Counted from the first letter of the stretch, positions 9,199-19,584 are shown. The stretch: DNA of 64,000 nt from Labrenzia sp. PHM005 (GCF_006517275.1 NZ_CP041191.1:3157001-3221000); one strand, 5' to 3'. Translations and numbers: made by a program. The notes: generated by a model from the sequence alone, not told the origin.

Positions 9199-10152
9199 AT
9201 GACAACCATCAGCGCCGCACCATCGCCGCATCGAGCCAACCGCAGAGGATTTGCCATGGCGCTCACGATCCTGGTTGGCGGGATCGTTGGCGGTAACTTC
9301 GCTCTCGCCAAATTTGTTGTGCTTCAAGGAGCATCGCCGTTTGCCCTGTTCTTTTGGCAGGTGTCCGGAGCCGCGGTGCTATTGTTTGGCGTGGTTCTGG
9401 TGCGCGGTCCGAACCAGCTCAAAGGTCAGATGAGCTCCGCGCATTTGCGTTACTACCTCATAGGCGGCCTGCTTGGGATCAGTATTCCCCAAGTGCTGGG
9501 ATATATGGCGTTACAGGAAGTTCCGGCGGGACTGTTCACCATGGCAGTGACCGTGTCGCCGTTGTTTACGTTTCTGGCTGCATCGGCCTATGAGCGGCGG
9601 CTTCTGCCGCTTTACAGAATTGTGGGTTTGTTGATCGGCCTGTCAGGCGTTCTTCTGGCTACGGTTTCCGGCATCAAAACCAGCATGATCTCCGGCACGT
9701 CGTTGTTGTTGCTCGGATTGGTGCCGGTGTTTCTGGCGGTGACCAATGTCTTTCGGGACAAAGCCTACCCGGCAGGAGGAGAGCCTACCGTTCTGGCGGC
9801 CGGAACACTGATCTCTCAAGTTATCCTGCTGGCCCCCTTTGTTCTGGGGCTGGATGAATTCCAGCAATCGATGCCAGTGATTGTGGAGTTGTGGCCACAT
9901 GTGACTGGCTTAATGGTGATTACGGCACTCAGTTACATTCTGACATTTGAGCTCTACCGGCACACAGACGGCGTCGGATTCAGCCAGGTTGGTTATTTTG
10001 TAATCCTGTCAGGTGTGGCGGCTGGCGCACTGGTGTTCGGCGAAGAAATCTCAATCCTGTTTGCGATCTCAGTCCTGTTGCTTTTTTTGGGGGTAGCAAT
10101 CGGGAATGGATCGCTCAGGATTACAAACAAATTGAACAAGTCCGCCGGTTGA
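9199..10152 (+). CDS. DMT-superfamily transporter (EamA family)
   Basis: Inner-membrane transporter of 317 residues with about ten hydrophobic helices arranged as two EamA repeats (about residues 18-150 and 165-305). Features include the early LVGGIVGGNFALAKFVV helix and an EVPAGLFTMAVTVSPLFT segment typical of the 10-TMS drug/metabolite exporters. Substrates of close relatives include amino acids and other small metabolites; none can be assigned here. The ATG at 9199 is the natural start. It is divergent from a LysR gene, with an inverted repeat in the gap, so that LysR protein probably controls it. Confidence 0.9.
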   Translation: MTTISAAPSPHRANRRGFAMALTILVGGIVGGNFALAKFVVLQGASPFALFFWQVSGAAVLLFGVVLVRGPNQLKGQMSSAHLRYYLIGGLLGISIPQVLGYMALQEVPAGLFTMAVTVSPLFTFLAASAYERRLLPLYRIVGLLIGLSGVLLATVSGIKTSMISGTSLLLLGLVPVFLAVTNVFRDKAYPAGGEPTVLAAGTLISQVILLAPFVLGLDEFQQSMPVIVELWPHVTGLMVITALSYILTFELYRHTDGVGFSQVGYFVILSGVAAGALVFGEEISILFAISVLLLFLGVAIGNGSLRITNKLNKSAG

Positions 10153-10187
10153 TTACCGGAGGACCTAAAATTCGCGATAGAGCAGGA

Positions 10188-10742
10188 TTATCCGAGCTTT
10201 TTCATAAAGTGGGCAAACGACATCAGACCTTCCGGCCAAGGGCCATGTCCACTCTCCAGATTGATATGACCGGCTTCACCTGCGTCCTGGAAGGTCGTGC
10301 CCCAGGTTTTGGCGAAACCTTGAGCGCGCTCGTAATCGCAGTAAGGATCGTTCCGGCTGGCGACCACATGGGCTGGGAACGGCAGCGGATGGGCCGGGAT
10401 CGGCTTGAAGTCACCGCCATCGAATTCTTTCACGAGGCCTTCGCGGTCCCAATCTGATGGTGCGACAAGATAGGCTCCCTGGATTTTTCCCTTAAGCGCA
10501 TGTGCTGCGTGGGCAACCAGAATGCAGCCCAGGGAATGGGCAACGAGGACGACCGGACGTTTGCAAGCCTCGACGTCCTTGACCAGAGTTTCGAGCCATG
10601 CCTTTTTTGTGGGCTGGTGGAGCTCGTTTTGTTTGACCACGCGTGCGGTAGCCATCTTGTCTTGCCAACGCAAAAGCCAATGTCCGGGCAAGGTTTTGCC
10701 GTAACCCGGGATGAGCAGGATATCGGTTTCCGAGATTTTCAA
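10188..10742 (-). CDS. RBBP9/YdeN-type alpha/beta hydrolase
   Basis: Small serine hydrolase of 184 residues, the usual size of the RBBP9/YdeN family. The nucleophile elbow is VLVAHSLGC (Ser near residue 70), the acid lies in SRNDPYC, and the catalytic histidine in the GHINLESGHGPWPEG segment near residues 158-170. An early LIPGYG loop supplies the oxyanion hole. The natural substrate is unknown for most members. The start is a TTG at 10742 with GAGGA about 8 bases upstream. It converges with the EamA gene. Confidence 0.9.
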   Translation of the reverse strand: MKISETDILLIPGYGKTLPGHWLLRWQDKMATARVVKQNELHQPTKKAWLETLVKDVEACKRPVVLVAHSLGCILVAHAAHALKGKIQGAYLVAPSDWDREGLVKEFDGGDFKPIPAHPLPFPAHVVASRNDPYCDYERAQGFAKTWGTTFQDAGEAGHINLESGHGPWPEGLMSFAHFMKKLG

Positions 10743-11004
10743 AATAGGGTCCTCAAGCGCGTGGCTGCCAATTTTTGCTGCGTGTAATCACACTTCGGGC
10801 ATAAGGTCCAGCCGAAACGCTGGCTGGCATTCGGGTATGTAACGTTTAACTTCTTTACCTGTAGTCCAGTCGAGGAAACGAGGTATTCAGATCACATTCA
10901 CTTGAGATTGCGGCAACTTCGTCGAGTTTGTTTTCCAGTGTGAGTAATTTATTCAGCTCTTTCGTGCCTTTTTACCCTGTTGAATTTCGGGATGAGGAAA
11001 GACC

Positions 11005-11979
11005 ATGACAGGGGCTGTTGTTTTCGGGGGAGTGGGATTTATCGGGTCTCACTTGCTTCGTGCTCTGAAAGGGTCCGGCCAATATGATGAGCTGGTGTGT
11101 GTTGATCTGGTTTCACCGGCAGATCCGATAGACGGTGTCGATTATAAGATTGCCGACGTTCGCCAGCCGTTATCTGCAGATTTGTGCCAATCTCCCGATG
11201 AAATCTACAATTTGGCGGCCGTGCACCGTACACCGGGTCATGAGACGCACGAGTATTATGAGACCAACATTGCCGGTGCCACGCATATTTGCGAATTTGC
11301 AAGGGCAAAACAGACGAAAAAAGTCATCTTTACCAGTTCGATAGCCGTTTATGGCCCGGACGAGGCACCTAAAGAAGAAACGACGGTGCCCGCGCCACAA
11401 TCGGCCTACGGCTGGTCAAAACTTCTTGCCGAACAAATCCAGCAGAGCTGGCAGCAGGAGGGCACAGACCGCAAGTTGGTGATCGTCCGTCCTGCCGTCG
11501 TCTTCGGTGCAGGAGAAAAGGGCAATTTTACCCGATTGGCGGGTGCTTTAAAGAAGGGGTTCTTTCTTTATCCAGGCCGCAAAGACACAATTAAGGCATG
11601 TGGTTATGTCGGTGAATTGATCCGCACCATGAAATTCATGCTGGAGCAAGACGAAGGCCAGTCGCTCTATAACTTCTGTTATCCGGATGCTTACACAATC
11701 GAAGAGATTTGCCAGAGCTTTGGGCGCATTGGGGGGCTTTCCCAGCCGAAAGGTGTTGTTCCACTTCCGCTGATGAAGCTTGCCAGCCTGCCGTTTGAAG
11801 TTCTGAATGCGCTGGGCTTTAAGAATGGGATCAATCGAGCCCGGATCCAGAAGCTGGTCGTCTCCACCAACATTGTACCGGCCAAGTTGGCCGCGTCCGG
11901 TTATACCTTCGAGACCGATCTGGACAGTGCCCTTGAGGAATGGAGCAAAACTTCATTGATTTCCGGCGGGTTTGCCTGA
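11005..11979 (+). CDS. NAD-dependent epimerase/dehydratase
   Basis: Extended short-chain dehydrogenase of 324 residues acting on a nucleotide sugar or similar substrate. The Rossmann glycine motif is G8xxG11xxG14 in FGGVGFIGS; the acidic residue of VDLV near residue 34 should bind NAD(H). The catalytic Tyr135-xxx-Lys139 pair is in SAYGWSKLL and the catalytic Ser/Thr region in FTSSIAVYGP. The C-terminal part is the variable substrate domain. No sugar-pathway genes surround it, so the substrate stays open. The ATG at 11005 is preceded by AGGAAAG. It converges with the LuxR-type gene. Confidence 0.92.
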   Translation: MTGAVVFGGVGFIGSHLLRALKGSGQYDELVCVDLVSPADPIDGVDYKIADVRQPLSADLCQSPDEIYNLAAVHRTPGHETHEYYETNIAGATHICEFARAKQTKKVIFTSSIAVYGPDEAPKEETTVPAPQSAYGWSKLLAEQIQQSWQQEGTDRKLVIVRPAVVFGAGEKGNFTRLAGALKKGFFLYPGRKDTIKACGYVGELIRTMKFMLEQDEGQSLYNFCYPDAYTIEEICQSFGRIGGLSQPKGVVPLPLMKLASLPFEVLNALGFKNGINRARIQKLVVSTNIVPAKLAASGYTFETDLDSALEEWSKTSLISGGFA

Positions 11980-12029
11980 TCGGAACATTTGTGCACTCCG
12001 TCAAGTCGGATGGAGGTGTCTATTTAGCC

Positions 12030-12060
12030 AAAAAAGAACCCCGCCTCAAACGGGCGGGGT
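12030..12060 (-). terminator. Rho-independent terminator after the LuxR-type gene
   Basis: On the minus strand ACCCCGCC (12060-12053) pairs with GGCGGGGT (12045-12038), followed by TCTTTTTT. It lies 56 bases downstream of the LuxR-type gene's stop and about 50 bases from the end of the converging epimerase gene. Confidence 0.85.
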
Positions 12061-12115
12061 ATGTAGAACGGCAAGGCGCCCTAGGCAGACACCTTGCGAA
12101 TACCGGTGCCTATGG

Positions 12116-12817
12116 TCAAACGTTAATCTGACCGTACCGCAGGGCCTCGACAACCGTGTGCGTCTTGTTCGAGGCGTTCAGCTTGACGCTGGCATTCTGC
12201 AGGTGCGCGTGGACAGTCCTTTGGGAGATATCCAGAACGTCTGCAATTTCACCAGCAGTTTTGCCATATGCAGTCAACTCTAGAACCTTGCGTTCGCGGG
12301 TCGACAAAGCTCCCGGGCGTTGCCCGGACACGACACCAAGTTCACGCAGGCGGGAGAATGCAGAGGCAGAAAGAGCTTCCAGATTGGCAAGATCATATTT
12401 GCTGACTTGAAGCGACGGGCCGCTTGCAAAGACAAAAGCCTGGAACGGATAAAGTTCAGTTACCGGCACCACAACAATCTGACTGCCTTCACCAGCAGAT
12501 GCCATGAGATCGGAATGCTCCATGTCACCAGCTGTGATTGTCCAGATCCGTGCCCGGTTTGATCCAAGGCCCAGCATCAATGCGCTGTCGTTTGCAGACA
12601 ACGACGTGCTTTCAATTCCGTCATTGCGTTGATCAGGCCACCGGAAGCGCTGGACCAAATTGTCGATCGGACGATTTGGCATTGGCAAACCGGTAATCAG
12701 AATATGCGTTGCCCCCATGCGGCGGAGATTGGACTCCAGAATATCTAGGACATGGTGAGCGGCATTTGCTTCTGAGATAGCTCTCAGTTTGTTCTTCAAT
12801 TCGGTTTGATCAAGCAT
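12116..12817 (-). CDS. LuxR-family transcriptional regulator
   Basis: Regulator of about 233 residues. The C-terminal 60 residues form a clear LuxR/GerE helix-turn-helix (LSTRERKVLELTAYGKTAGE, then IADVLDISQRTVHAHLQNA). The N-terminal 160 residues have the length and helical start of an autoinducer-binding domain, but the tryptophans and aspartate that contact homoserine lactones are not clearly present, so it may be a LuxR solo answering to another signal. I favour the ATG at 12817 because AAGGA lies about 9 bases upstream; an ATG at 12826 adds three residues. No luxI-type synthase is in the window. A terminator follows. Confidence 0.88.
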   Translation of the reverse strand: MLDQTELKNKLRAISEANAAHHVLDILESNLRRMGATHILITGLPMPNRPIDNLVQRFRWPDQRNDGIESTSLSANDSALMLGLGSNRARIWTITAGDMEHSDLMASAGEGSQIVVVPVTELYPFQAFVFASGPSLQVSKYDLANLEALSASAFSRLRELGVVSGQRPGALSTRERKVLELTAYGKTAGEIADVLDISQRTVHAHLQNASVKLNASNKTHTVVEALRYGQINV

Positions 12818-12826
12818 TGTGCACAT

Positions 12827-13355
12827 CCTTCACGGCATTTATGCCGTATTTTGGGACTGCCACAGGTTCGCTGCAGGCAATCCTTGATGGGTTAATTCGC
12901 GTTTGGTGTGGTATTCAGTCACCCCAGCCAAACCCGACTTGCTGCACATTTATTTATGGGATCGTTTGTTGTTCTTCCGTGGGCAGAACTTCCCATGCGT
13001 CAGCAACTTCAAGCTACAATACAATTGATGAACGTACCAATAGGTAAAATGCCCTTAGTTGACTTTTTGTGCCAATTTGTTTGCTTTTCCCCCAGGTAAT
13101 AGGGTGTGTTTACCGAAAGGGGAGTAAGGTAAGGTTGTATTTTCATTTTATGTATATTGTTAAATTTACCAATAATACAGCCAATTAACGTCTAATTAAT
13201 AATGTCAGGGAATCGACGTGCCTGTCGGTCTTGATGCTTGATGAAAATAACAATGCTTGCGTAAGGCGTGCGACCAAACGCTGGCTTACCCTTTGTGCTG
13301 AGTTGCTTTCGCCTTTCCGCGCAGACTAAAAGAGCGAGCAAGGGAGACTGTATCC
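12827..13355. other. AT-rich intergenic region upstream of methylmalonyl-CoA mutase
   Basis: About 530 bases between the divergent LuxR-type gene and the mutase operon. No convincing reading frame is present. The part from about 13130 to 13210 is strikingly AT-rich compared with the flanks and likely carries the mutase promoter. I looked for a cobalamin riboswitch, since the enzyme uses B12, and saw none. Confidence 0.6.
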
Positions 13356-15191
13356 ATGGCACTTAGTTTTTCTGGACCTGAGAGTTTTTTTGCTGCTGAC
13401 GAAGAGGCCTGGTGGTCTGCTGTCGACAAGGCTCTGAAAGGAGCAGCGCGAGAAAAACTCACGTCGAAAACAGACGACGGTCTGGCGATCGCCCCACTTT
13501 ATTCAAATAGAACAGACGTTTCAGCCCGATCCTTACGCCCGCAACGCGGCGATTGGATTGTTTCGCAGCGGATCGATTTGGCAGATCTGACCGAAGCGAA
13601 TGCTCAAATTCTTGAAGACCTAACTGGTGGTGCCAGCGGCCTTGATCTTGTTGTGGATGGCACGGGTACCGCAGCTGGCCGCGGCATCCGGGTTAGCAGC
13701 GCAGATGACTTTGCTGCGCTTTATAAAGGTGTTCAGCCGGACTTGATCGAAACGCGGCTGGATGCAGGTGCGCAATCTTTTCAAGTTTTGAGCTTGTTTT
13801 TTGATTACCTCAAAGCTGAGAAGCTCGATCCGGCAAACGTTCATGTAACCGTGTCGCATGATCCGAATGTGGATAAAGGCACTGGCGACGTTTCCGCCGC
13901 TGTCAAGGAGACCGCCGCTAAATGTATTTCCGCAGGCAGTCTGGCCCGGTTTCTGACTGCTGACGGGCAAGTCTGGCACAATGCTGGCGCGAGCCAGGCG
14001 CAAGAGCTGGCGTTGGTTCTCGCCTCCGCAGTTGCCCATCTCCGCTCACTGGAAACCACGGACCTAGATCCAGAAACTTGGACCGACCGGATTTCCCTGA
14101 CCCTGGTTGCGGATGCCGATCAGTTCGGCACCATCGCTAAAGCGCGGGCGATGCGTAAGTTGTGGGCTTCCGTTCTTAAAGGTGCAGGTTTGCCACAAAG
14201 ACCGGCGAACCTTCATATGACAACTTCGCGGCGTATGCTGACCCGCCGGGATCCATGGGTGAACCTCTTGCGCAACACGGTTGCGTCCTTTGCGGCCGGG
14301 ATTGGCGGGGCAGATGGCGTTTGTGTTCTACCGCATACCTTTGCCGTTGGGGTGCCGGATGCCTTTGCCCGGCGACTTGCCCGCAACACTCAAGCGATGC
14401 TTTTGGAAGAAAGCAACTTGGCCAAAGTCATGGATCCTGCTGCCGGGTCCGGGGCCATTGAAGCACGGACAGAACAGCTTTGCGCAGCAGCTTGGACGCT
14501 CTTTCAGGAAATCGAAGCAGCTGGCGGTCTGGCCGCAGCAACGCAAAACGGCCTGGTTGATCAGCGGATATCAGAGACAAAAGCAAAGCTGGAAAAAGAC
14601 ATAGCCCGTCGAAAACGTCCGGTGACCGGTGTCAGCGAATTCCCGGATTTAGGCGAGGAGCCGGTGTCGGTTCTTTCTGCTGCAGTGGATACGGATGGTG
14701 GGTGGCGCTATGCAGAGCCCTTTGAAGCTCTTCGCAATGCTGCGGATGCTCATGAGAATGCGACAGGCGCTGCGCCGTCCATCTTCCTGGCAAGCCTTGG
14801 GTCTCTAGCTCAGTTCACGGCGCGGGCAACGTGGATCGCCAATGCCTTTGCAGCCGGTGGTTTGAAAACCACAGAGGCAGCTGTTTATGGCTCTGTTGAG
14901 GAGATGGCCGCCGCGTTCAAGGACAGCGGCGCGGCATTGGCTTGTATCGTTTCATCAGATGCTGTCTATGAGGCAGAGGCCGAAGCTGTTGCTAAGGCGT
15001 TGACCGCTGCCGGTGCAAACCATCTTTATCTTGCCGGAAAACCGGGCGGCCAGGAAGAAGCCTACCGGGCGGCCGGTGTTGGCACATTCGTATATGCCGG
15101 CTGTGATATATTGGAGCTTCTGCGGGATGCGCACGGCCAACTGGGGCTGGCCAACGTAGAGGCGGCAAGTGATCAGGAGGGCCGGGCATGA
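13356..15191 (+). CDS. mutA: Methylmalonyl-CoA mutase, small (beta) subunit
   Basis: Non-catalytic partner of the heterodimeric mutase that interconverts (R)-methylmalonyl-CoA and succinyl-CoA in the propionate route. The 611-residue length matches MutA. It shows the barrel-domain pattern of the family ([20 protein letters not shown], then [14 protein letters not shown]) and a C-terminal flavodoxin-like domain that lacks the DxHxxG cobalamin motif, as expected for this subunit. AAGGGAG precedes the ATG at 13356. It overlaps the large-subunit gene by four bases, so the two are translationally coupled. Confidence 0.96.
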   Translation: MALSFSGPESFFAADEEAWWSAVDKALKGAAREKLTSKTDDGLAIAPLYSNRTDVSARSLRPQRGDWIVSQRIDLADLTEANAQILEDLTGGASGLDLVVDGTGTAAGRGIRVSSADDFAALYKGVQPDLIETRLDAGAQSFQVLSLFFDYLKAEKLDPANVHVTVSHDPNVDKGTGDVSAAVKETAAKCISAGSLARFLTADGQVWHNAGASQAQELALVLASAVAHLRSLETTDLDPETWTDRISLTLVADADQFGTIAKARAMRKLWASVLKGAGLPQRPANLHMTTSRRMLTRRDPWVNLLRNTVASFAAGIGGADGVCVLPHTFAVGVPDAFARRLARNTQAMLLEESNLAKVMDPAAGSGAIEARTEQLCAAAWTLFQEIEAAGGLAAATQNGLVDQRISETKAKLEKDIARRKRPVTGVSEFPDLGEEPVSVLSAAVDTDGGWRYAEPFEALRNAADAHENATGAAPSIFLASLGSLAQFTARATWIANAFAAGGLKTTEAAVYGSVEEMAAAFKDSGAALACIVSSDAVYEAEAEAVAKALTAAGANHLYLAGKPGGQEEAYRAAGVGTFVYAGCDILELLRDAHGQLGLANVEAASDQEGRA

Positions 15192-17353
15192 GCAAGGTTC
15201 CAAATTATTCAAACATTCCGTTTGACGATGCCCTAGAGGCCGCCAACGCGGGAGATGAAGCCAATTGGACAACGCCGGAAGGAATCGATGTTGCCCCGGT
15301 TTATGGTGCGGACGATGTTGCTGACCTGAAGCACATTGGCACTTGGCCGGGCCTACCGCCGTTCATGCGCGGACCTTACCCGACCATGTATGTCCAGCAG
15401 CCCTGGACGGTCCGTCAATATGCGGGTTTCTCAACGGCCGAGGACTCCAACGCTTTTTACCGCCGTAACCTTGCAGCCGGTCAGAAAGGCCTTTCGGTCG
15501 CATTCGACCTTGCCACGCACCGGGGCTATGACAGCGATCACCCGCGCGTTTCCGGTGACGTCGGTATGGCCGGTGTGGCCATCGATTCCATCTATGACAT
15601 GCGTACACTCTTTTCCGGCATTCCGCTGGACAAGATGAGCGTCTCCATGACCATGAACGGCGCTGTGTTGCCGGTGCTGGCGCTTTATATCGTGGCCGCG
15701 GAAGAGCAGGGCGTAGCCCAGAAGGATCTGTCGGGAACCATTCAGAATGACATTCTGAAGGAGTTCATGGTTCGCAACACCTATATCTATCCGCCGAAGT
15801 CTTCGATGAAGATCATCTCGGATATTTTCGCTTACACCTCGCAGAACATGCCGCGGTTCAATTCGATCTCGATATCCGGCTATCACATGCAGGAAGCCGG
15901 GGCGACCGCGGATCTGGAACTTGCCTACACCATTGCCGACGGCATTGAATACGCGCGCGCTGGTGTCGCGGCGGGCATGGACATTGACCAATTCGCGCCA
16001 CGCTTGTCGTTCTTCTGGGCGATTGGCATGAACTTCTTCATGGAAGTTGCCAAGCTGCGGGCCGCGCGCCTGATTTGGGCGACCTTGATGGAAGAAAACT
16101 TCCAGCCGAAGAACCCGAAGTCTCTGTCCCTTAGAACACACTCCCAGACTTCCGGCTGGTCGCTCACGGCTCAGGACGTCTTTAACAATGTCATCCGCAC
16201 GTGTGTGGAAGCCATGGCGGCCACACAGGGGCACACCCAGTCGCTGCACACCAACGCGCTGGATGAGGCCCTGGCGCTGCCGACAGACTTCTCCGCGCGC
16301 ATCGCAAGGAACACCCAGCTGTTCCTGCAGCAGGAAAGCGGCACCACCCAGGTGATTGATCCCTGGGGCGGGTCTTACTATGTCGAAAAGCTCACCGCAG
16401 ATCTTGCGGAGAAAGCCATGGCCCACATCCGTGAAGTGGAAGAACTTGGCGGTATGGCCAAGGCCATTGAAAAAGGCATTCCGAAACTTCGCATCGAGGA
16501 AGCGGCGGCAAAGACCCAGGCCCGCATCGACAGCGGGGCGCAGACGGTGGTTGGCGTCAACAAGTATAAGCCGGAGAGCGAAAAGGCGATCGACGTTCTA
16601 AAGGTCGACAACGCGACGGTGCGCGCGGCTCAGATCGACAAGTTGAAACGCTTGCGCGAGGAGCGCAACGAAGCGGACACGCAGGCAGCTCTCGATGCGC
16701 TCACCAAATGCGCTGAAACCGGCGACGGCAATTTGCTCGATCTTTCCGTCAAGGCGGCTCGTGCCAAGGCAACGGTCGGCGAAATCTCCTTTGCGATGGA
16801 AAAGGTCTTTGACCGCCACAAGGCGGAGATCAAGTCGATTTCCGGTGTTTACAAGCGGGAGGCTGGTACCATGTCCGGCACCATGGAAAAGGTTCAAGGC
16901 CTCGTTGAAGGCTTTGAAGACAATGACGGCCGCCGTCCACGAATCTTGGTGGCCAAGATGGGCCAGGATGGTCATGACCGCGGCCAGAAAGTGATTGCTT
17001 CTGCCTTTGCCGATCTTGGTTTTGACGTTGATATCGGCCCGCTGTTCCAGACACCGGAAGAGGCGGCCCGTCAGGCCGTGGAAAACGACGTTCATGTCGT
17101 TGGCGTGTCGTCGCTGGCAGCCGGCCACCTGACCTTGGTTCCAGCCCTCAAAAAAGCGCTCGCCGATGAGGGCCGGGAAGACATCATGATTGTAGTGGGC
17201 GGCGTCGTGCCGCCGCAGGATTATGATGAGCTCTATAAGTCCGGAGCCGCAGCCATCTTCCCACCAGGAACCGTAATTGCGGAAGCAGCTGTCGGGTTGA
17301 TTGAAAAGCTGAATACGCAGCTTGGTTACGGACCAGCCCAAGCGGCGGAATAA
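15188..17353 (+). CDS. scpA: Methylmalonyl-CoA mutase, large (alpha) catalytic subunit
   Basis: Adenosylcobalamin-dependent catalytic subunit of 721 residues. The TIM-barrel mutase domain spans about residues 20-560 ([20 protein letters not shown] near the N-terminus is the CoA-binding entry region). The cobalamin-binding domain occupies about 590-720, with the axial-ligand motif in [10 protein letters not shown] (His596). A C-terminal [14 protein letters not shown] segment completes the B12 fold. The start overlaps the small-subunit stop (ATGA). A terminator-like hairpin follows at 17381. No chaperone gene (meaB) or epimerase lies next to it. Also called mutB/bhbA in other organisms. Confidence 0.98.
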   Translation: MSKVPNYSNIPFDDALEAANAGDEANWTTPEGIDVAPVYGADDVADLKHIGTWPGLPPFMRGPYPTMYVQQPWTVRQYAGFSTAEDSNAFYRRNLAAGQKGLSVAFDLATHRGYDSDHPRVSGDVGMAGVAIDSIYDMRTLFSGIPLDKMSVSMTMNGAVLPVLALYIVAAEEQGVAQKDLSGTIQNDILKEFMVRNTYIYPPKSSMKIISDIFAYTSQNMPRFNSISISGYHMQEAGATADLELAYTIADGIEYARAGVAAGMDIDQFAPRLSFFWAIGMNFFMEVAKLRAARLIWATLMEENFQPKNPKSLSLRTHSQTSGWSLTAQDVFNNVIRTCVEAMAATQGHTQSLHTNALDEALALPTDFSARIARNTQLFLQQESGTTQVIDPWGGSYYVEKLTADLAEKAMAHIREVEELGGMAKAIEKGIPKLRIEEAAAKTQARIDSGAQTVVGVNKYKPESEKAIDVLKVDNATVRAAQIDKLKRLREERNEADTQAALDALTKCAETGDGNLLDLSVKAARAKATVGEISFAMEKVFDRHKAEIKSISGVYKREAGTMSGTMEKVQGLVEGFEDNDGRRPRILVAKMGQDGHDRGQKVIASAFADLGFDVDIGPLFQTPEEAARQAVENDVHVVGVSSLAAGHLTLVPALKKALADEGREDIMIVVGGVVPPQDYDELYKSGAAAIFPPGTVIAEAAVGLIEKLNTQLGYGPAQAAE

Positions 17354-17380
17354 ACAATAGAAATTCGATGGAATTGGTAG

Positions 17381-17414
17381 CCGGCTGCGGGAAACCGTTG
17401 CCGGTTTTTCTTTT
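17381..17414 (+). terminator. Rho-independent terminator after the mutase operon
   Basis: CCGGC-TG-CGG (17381-17390) pairs with CCG-TT-GCCGG (17395-17404) through an internal mismatch and a GAAA tetraloop, followed by TTTTTCTTTT. It starts 28 bases beyond the mutase stop and ends at the stop of the converging PilZ gene. Confidence 0.8.
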
Positions 17415-17727
17415 ATGGGCCTGCTTGCCGCAGACTTAAGCGGACCGGTTTTTCCAGATAGGCAATGCTCAAATTCGCACCGGACCGCCAGCGGACTTTG
17501 GCAAGGCTGACAGTGACCTGTTTGGTGTCCGCAACATAGAGCGTTGCGGGCAAATCCGTGTCGGCATCTGGAATAACAATGCCCACACCGCCGTTTTTGA
17601 GGTCATAAAGCGTGCAGTCGCAAATGTCGGTTTTATCGACGGTCATCAGACGCCCATGCCGGAGACGTGTGCGGGTCGCTGGCGCCAAACGGTCGGCGTC
17701 GTAATCCAAGAATGATGCCGCATACAT
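17413..17727 (-). CDS. PilZ-like domain protein
   Basis: Small protein of about 104 residues. It has an RxxxR-type cluster (RTRLR) followed by LYDLKNGGVGI, the position where PilZ domains carry (D/N)xSxxG; here the serine is replaced by lysine, so cyclic-di-GMP binding is uncertain. The rest predicts beta strands as in PilZ. I prefer the ATG at 17727, with GGAG about 9 bases upstream, over the longer frame that starts at 17757. It stands alone and converges with the mutase operon. Confidence 0.7.
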   Translation of the reverse strand: MYAASFLDYDADRLAPATRTRLRHGRLMTVDKTDICDCTLYDLKNGGVGIVIPDADTDLPATLYVADTKQVTVSLAKVRWRSGANLSIAYLEKPVRLSLRQAGP

Positions 17728-17851
17728 AATAAGGGGGCTCCAGAAAGACCTTTGCACAGGAATGCTGGAGCATGTGTAGTGTGTAAAAATTACGATGGCA
17801 TTTCATGCATGTTTCAAAGTTTCGAATGAATTGATTAAAATTGACTCTTGA

Positions 17852-18073
17852 TCAGCCTTCATTGCTTTCGGATGGCTGGTAAATCAGAATATCGCCTGGT
17901 TGGCAGTCCAGAACTTCACAGATCTTTTCGAGCGTTTCGAAGCGCACACCCTTCACCTTGCCTGATTTGAGCAAGGATACATTCTGTTCGGTAATTCCAA
18001 TACGTTCGGCAAGCTCCTTCGACCGCATCTTCCGGCGGGCAAGCATCACATCCAGTTCGATAATGATCGGCAT
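17852..18073 (-). CDS. XRE-type helix-turn-helix regulator (YozG-like)
   Basis: Compact Cro/CI-type DNA-binding protein of 73 residues, nearly all of it the HTH domain: MLARRKMRSKELAERIGITE, then QNVSLLKSGKVKGVRFETLE and CEVLDCQPGDIL. This short type is commonly encoded beside DUF2975 membrane proteins, and here it follows two of them with 24 bases to the nearer one. It probably represses or activates that operon in response to a membrane-side cue, but this is inferred. Confidence 0.92.
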   Translation of the reverse strand: MPIIIELDVMLARRKMRSKELAERIGITEQNVSLLKSGKVKGVRFETLEKICEVLDCQPGDILIYQPSESNEG

Positions 18074-18097
18074 ATTCGAGACCCTGATGCGTTGATG

Positions 18098-18679
18098 CTA
18101 GACGATTTGCCGGTTTTCTTCCGCGAGCAGGGCCGCCTCGCGAAAAATCCATCCAAACAACAACATAAGCGCCCCTAGAATCATTGTGAAAACTTCGCCG
18201 CCATCGAGGGAAACGTCAATGACTCTCTTCACTTCCGGATAATCAAGTGTCGCGACCATGATGCCGACCGGGTCACTGGCAATATCAAAAACCGCAAACG
18301 AAATCATCCATGCGCCAAGCGAAAAGACATTTTCCAAAGCCTGAGGGGAAAAGTAGTCCCCAGTTTCAAAATGCCTGCAGACAGAGCGTAAGGCCCATAT
18401 GATTCCAACGACGAGGGCAAGGTTGACCACCAGAAGGACGGCCAAAATGGACCGCTGCGGGAACGGAATTGAGCTCAATGCTCTTTCGCCGTCGCCAATC
18501 CAGATTGTTTCTTCAACGCTCCACGCAGGTCCCTCCGGGAAAAGGAATACAAAAGTCAGGCCGATCCCAACCGTGAAGGTGGCAAAAAGGGATAGGGTTG
18601 CGACCCACTTGACCAGTCTCGCAACGATACGAATGCGTTTCAGGCGTTTGCTTTGTTCACAGACGGATACGTCGGCCAT
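18098..18679 (-). CDS. DUF2975 membrane protein (second copy)
   Basis: Inner-membrane protein of 193 residues with about four hydrophobic helices (near residues 24-48, 78-98, 121-140, 160-178). The helix with GALMLLFGWIFREAALLAEE near the C-terminus and the preceding VSLDGGEVF are typical of DUF2975. It is homologous to the gene just upstream; both share the order of helices, an SDPVG motif and a closing EENRQ/DENRQ segment. Its start lies 20 bases from the upstream stop and its stop 24 bases from the XRE gene, so the three form one operon. Function unknown. Confidence 0.85.
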   Translation of the reverse strand: MADVSVCEQSKRLKRIRIVARLVKWVATLSLFATFTVGIGLTFVFLFPEGPAWSVEETIWIGDGERALSSIPFPQRSILAVLLVVNLALVVGIIWALRSVCRHFETGDYFSPQALENVFSLGAWMISFAVFDIASDPVGIMVATLDYPEVKRVIDVSLDGGEVFTMILGALMLLFGWIFREAALLAEENRQIV

Positions 18680-18699
18680 TTTCTATCCCCCGGTTCAGA

Positions 18700-19281
18700 T
18701 CAGATGAATTGGCGGTTTTCATCGGCGATGAGTGCTGCTTCCCGTAAGATCCAGCCGAATAGCAACATCAATGCCCCTAAAACAAAAAAGAACAGCTCTC
18801 CCCCATCGAGGGTCACTTCGATTGACCTTTCTCCGGGAGGGAAATCATAGGTCAAAAGCACCGAGCCAACGGGATCGCTGATCAGGTCAAAAGTTGCAAA
18901 AGCGATGAGCCATACGCCGAAGGAAATGACACTTGAAAGGGTTTGGGGCGAGAAAAATTCCATGCTTTGGAACCGCTTGAAAACCTGGCGAATGTTCCAG
19001 CCAGCCAACATCAAAAGCACAAACGCAATGCCGGACACGATTGACAATCCGAAGCGCTGAATTTGGGGGATCTCGGCCAGCGGGCGTTCGATATCAGCGA
19101 AATCGATGGTCTCATCCGGCGCGATCATCAGTTCGTTCGGCAGAGAAATCCCGACTATCACGATCAGCCCGAAAATCAAGATCAAGAGCAGAATTCCGCT
19201 CACAACCCATTTCATGAACGCAGACACCCGCCTGATGCGGGTCAGTCGTTTTTCGCGTTCGGACCATTCCATCTCTGTCAT
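18700..19281 (-). CDS. DUF2975 membrane protein (first copy)
   Basis: Inner-membrane protein of 193 residues, the same length as its paralogue immediately downstream. It begins with a charged stretch (EWSEREKRLTRIRR), then about four membrane helices, with VTLDGGELFFFVLGALMLLF near the C-terminus. I choose the ATG at 19281, directly behind GGAGGAAATC, over the longer frame to 19314. As first gene of the operon it should carry the promoter in the 19282-19584 gap. DUF2975 proteins are known only as partners of small XRE regulators. Confidence 0.85.
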   Translation of the reverse strand: MTEMEWSEREKRLTRIRRVSAFMKWVVSGILLLILIFGLIVIVGISLPNELMIAPDETIDFADIERPLAEIPQIQRFGLSIVSGIAFVLLMLAGWNIRQVFKRFQSMEFFSPQTLSSVISFGVWLIAFATFDLISDPVGSVLLTYDFPPGERSIEVTLDGGELFFFVLGALMLLFGWILREAALIADENRQFI

Positions 19282-19584
19282 GATTTCCTCCGGCCCTATT
19301 TTGTTAAAGGCCAATACATCTCAATAAATCAGTTGCTTCCGCGACCCGAGAACCATCGGGCCGGTGTGTTCAGCGAGCGTTCATCCGCCAAAGGAGATGT
19401 TGGCTCGCGGGTGACTGCTGCCCATTAACGAGGGAAGCCTCTAGAGCATTTCGAGAAAAAACGCAAATTCAAAACATTGCAGTTGACAAAATAATCATCG
19501 TTGTGATTTTTAAAATTATCGTTTCACAATAATTATTGATTGTTGTGTTGCGGGTTTGACGAGATAACCGAAGTGAGACCTCCC

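Noticed and set aside
12827..13355. Possible cobalamin riboswitch before the B12-dependent mutase
   Set aside because: I looked for the B12-box and found no convincing match.
15431..16426. Long antisense frame of 331 codons within the mutase large-subunit gene
   Set aside because: It is an artefact of codon bias opposite a strongly conserved gene; its translation is low-complexity and matches no family.
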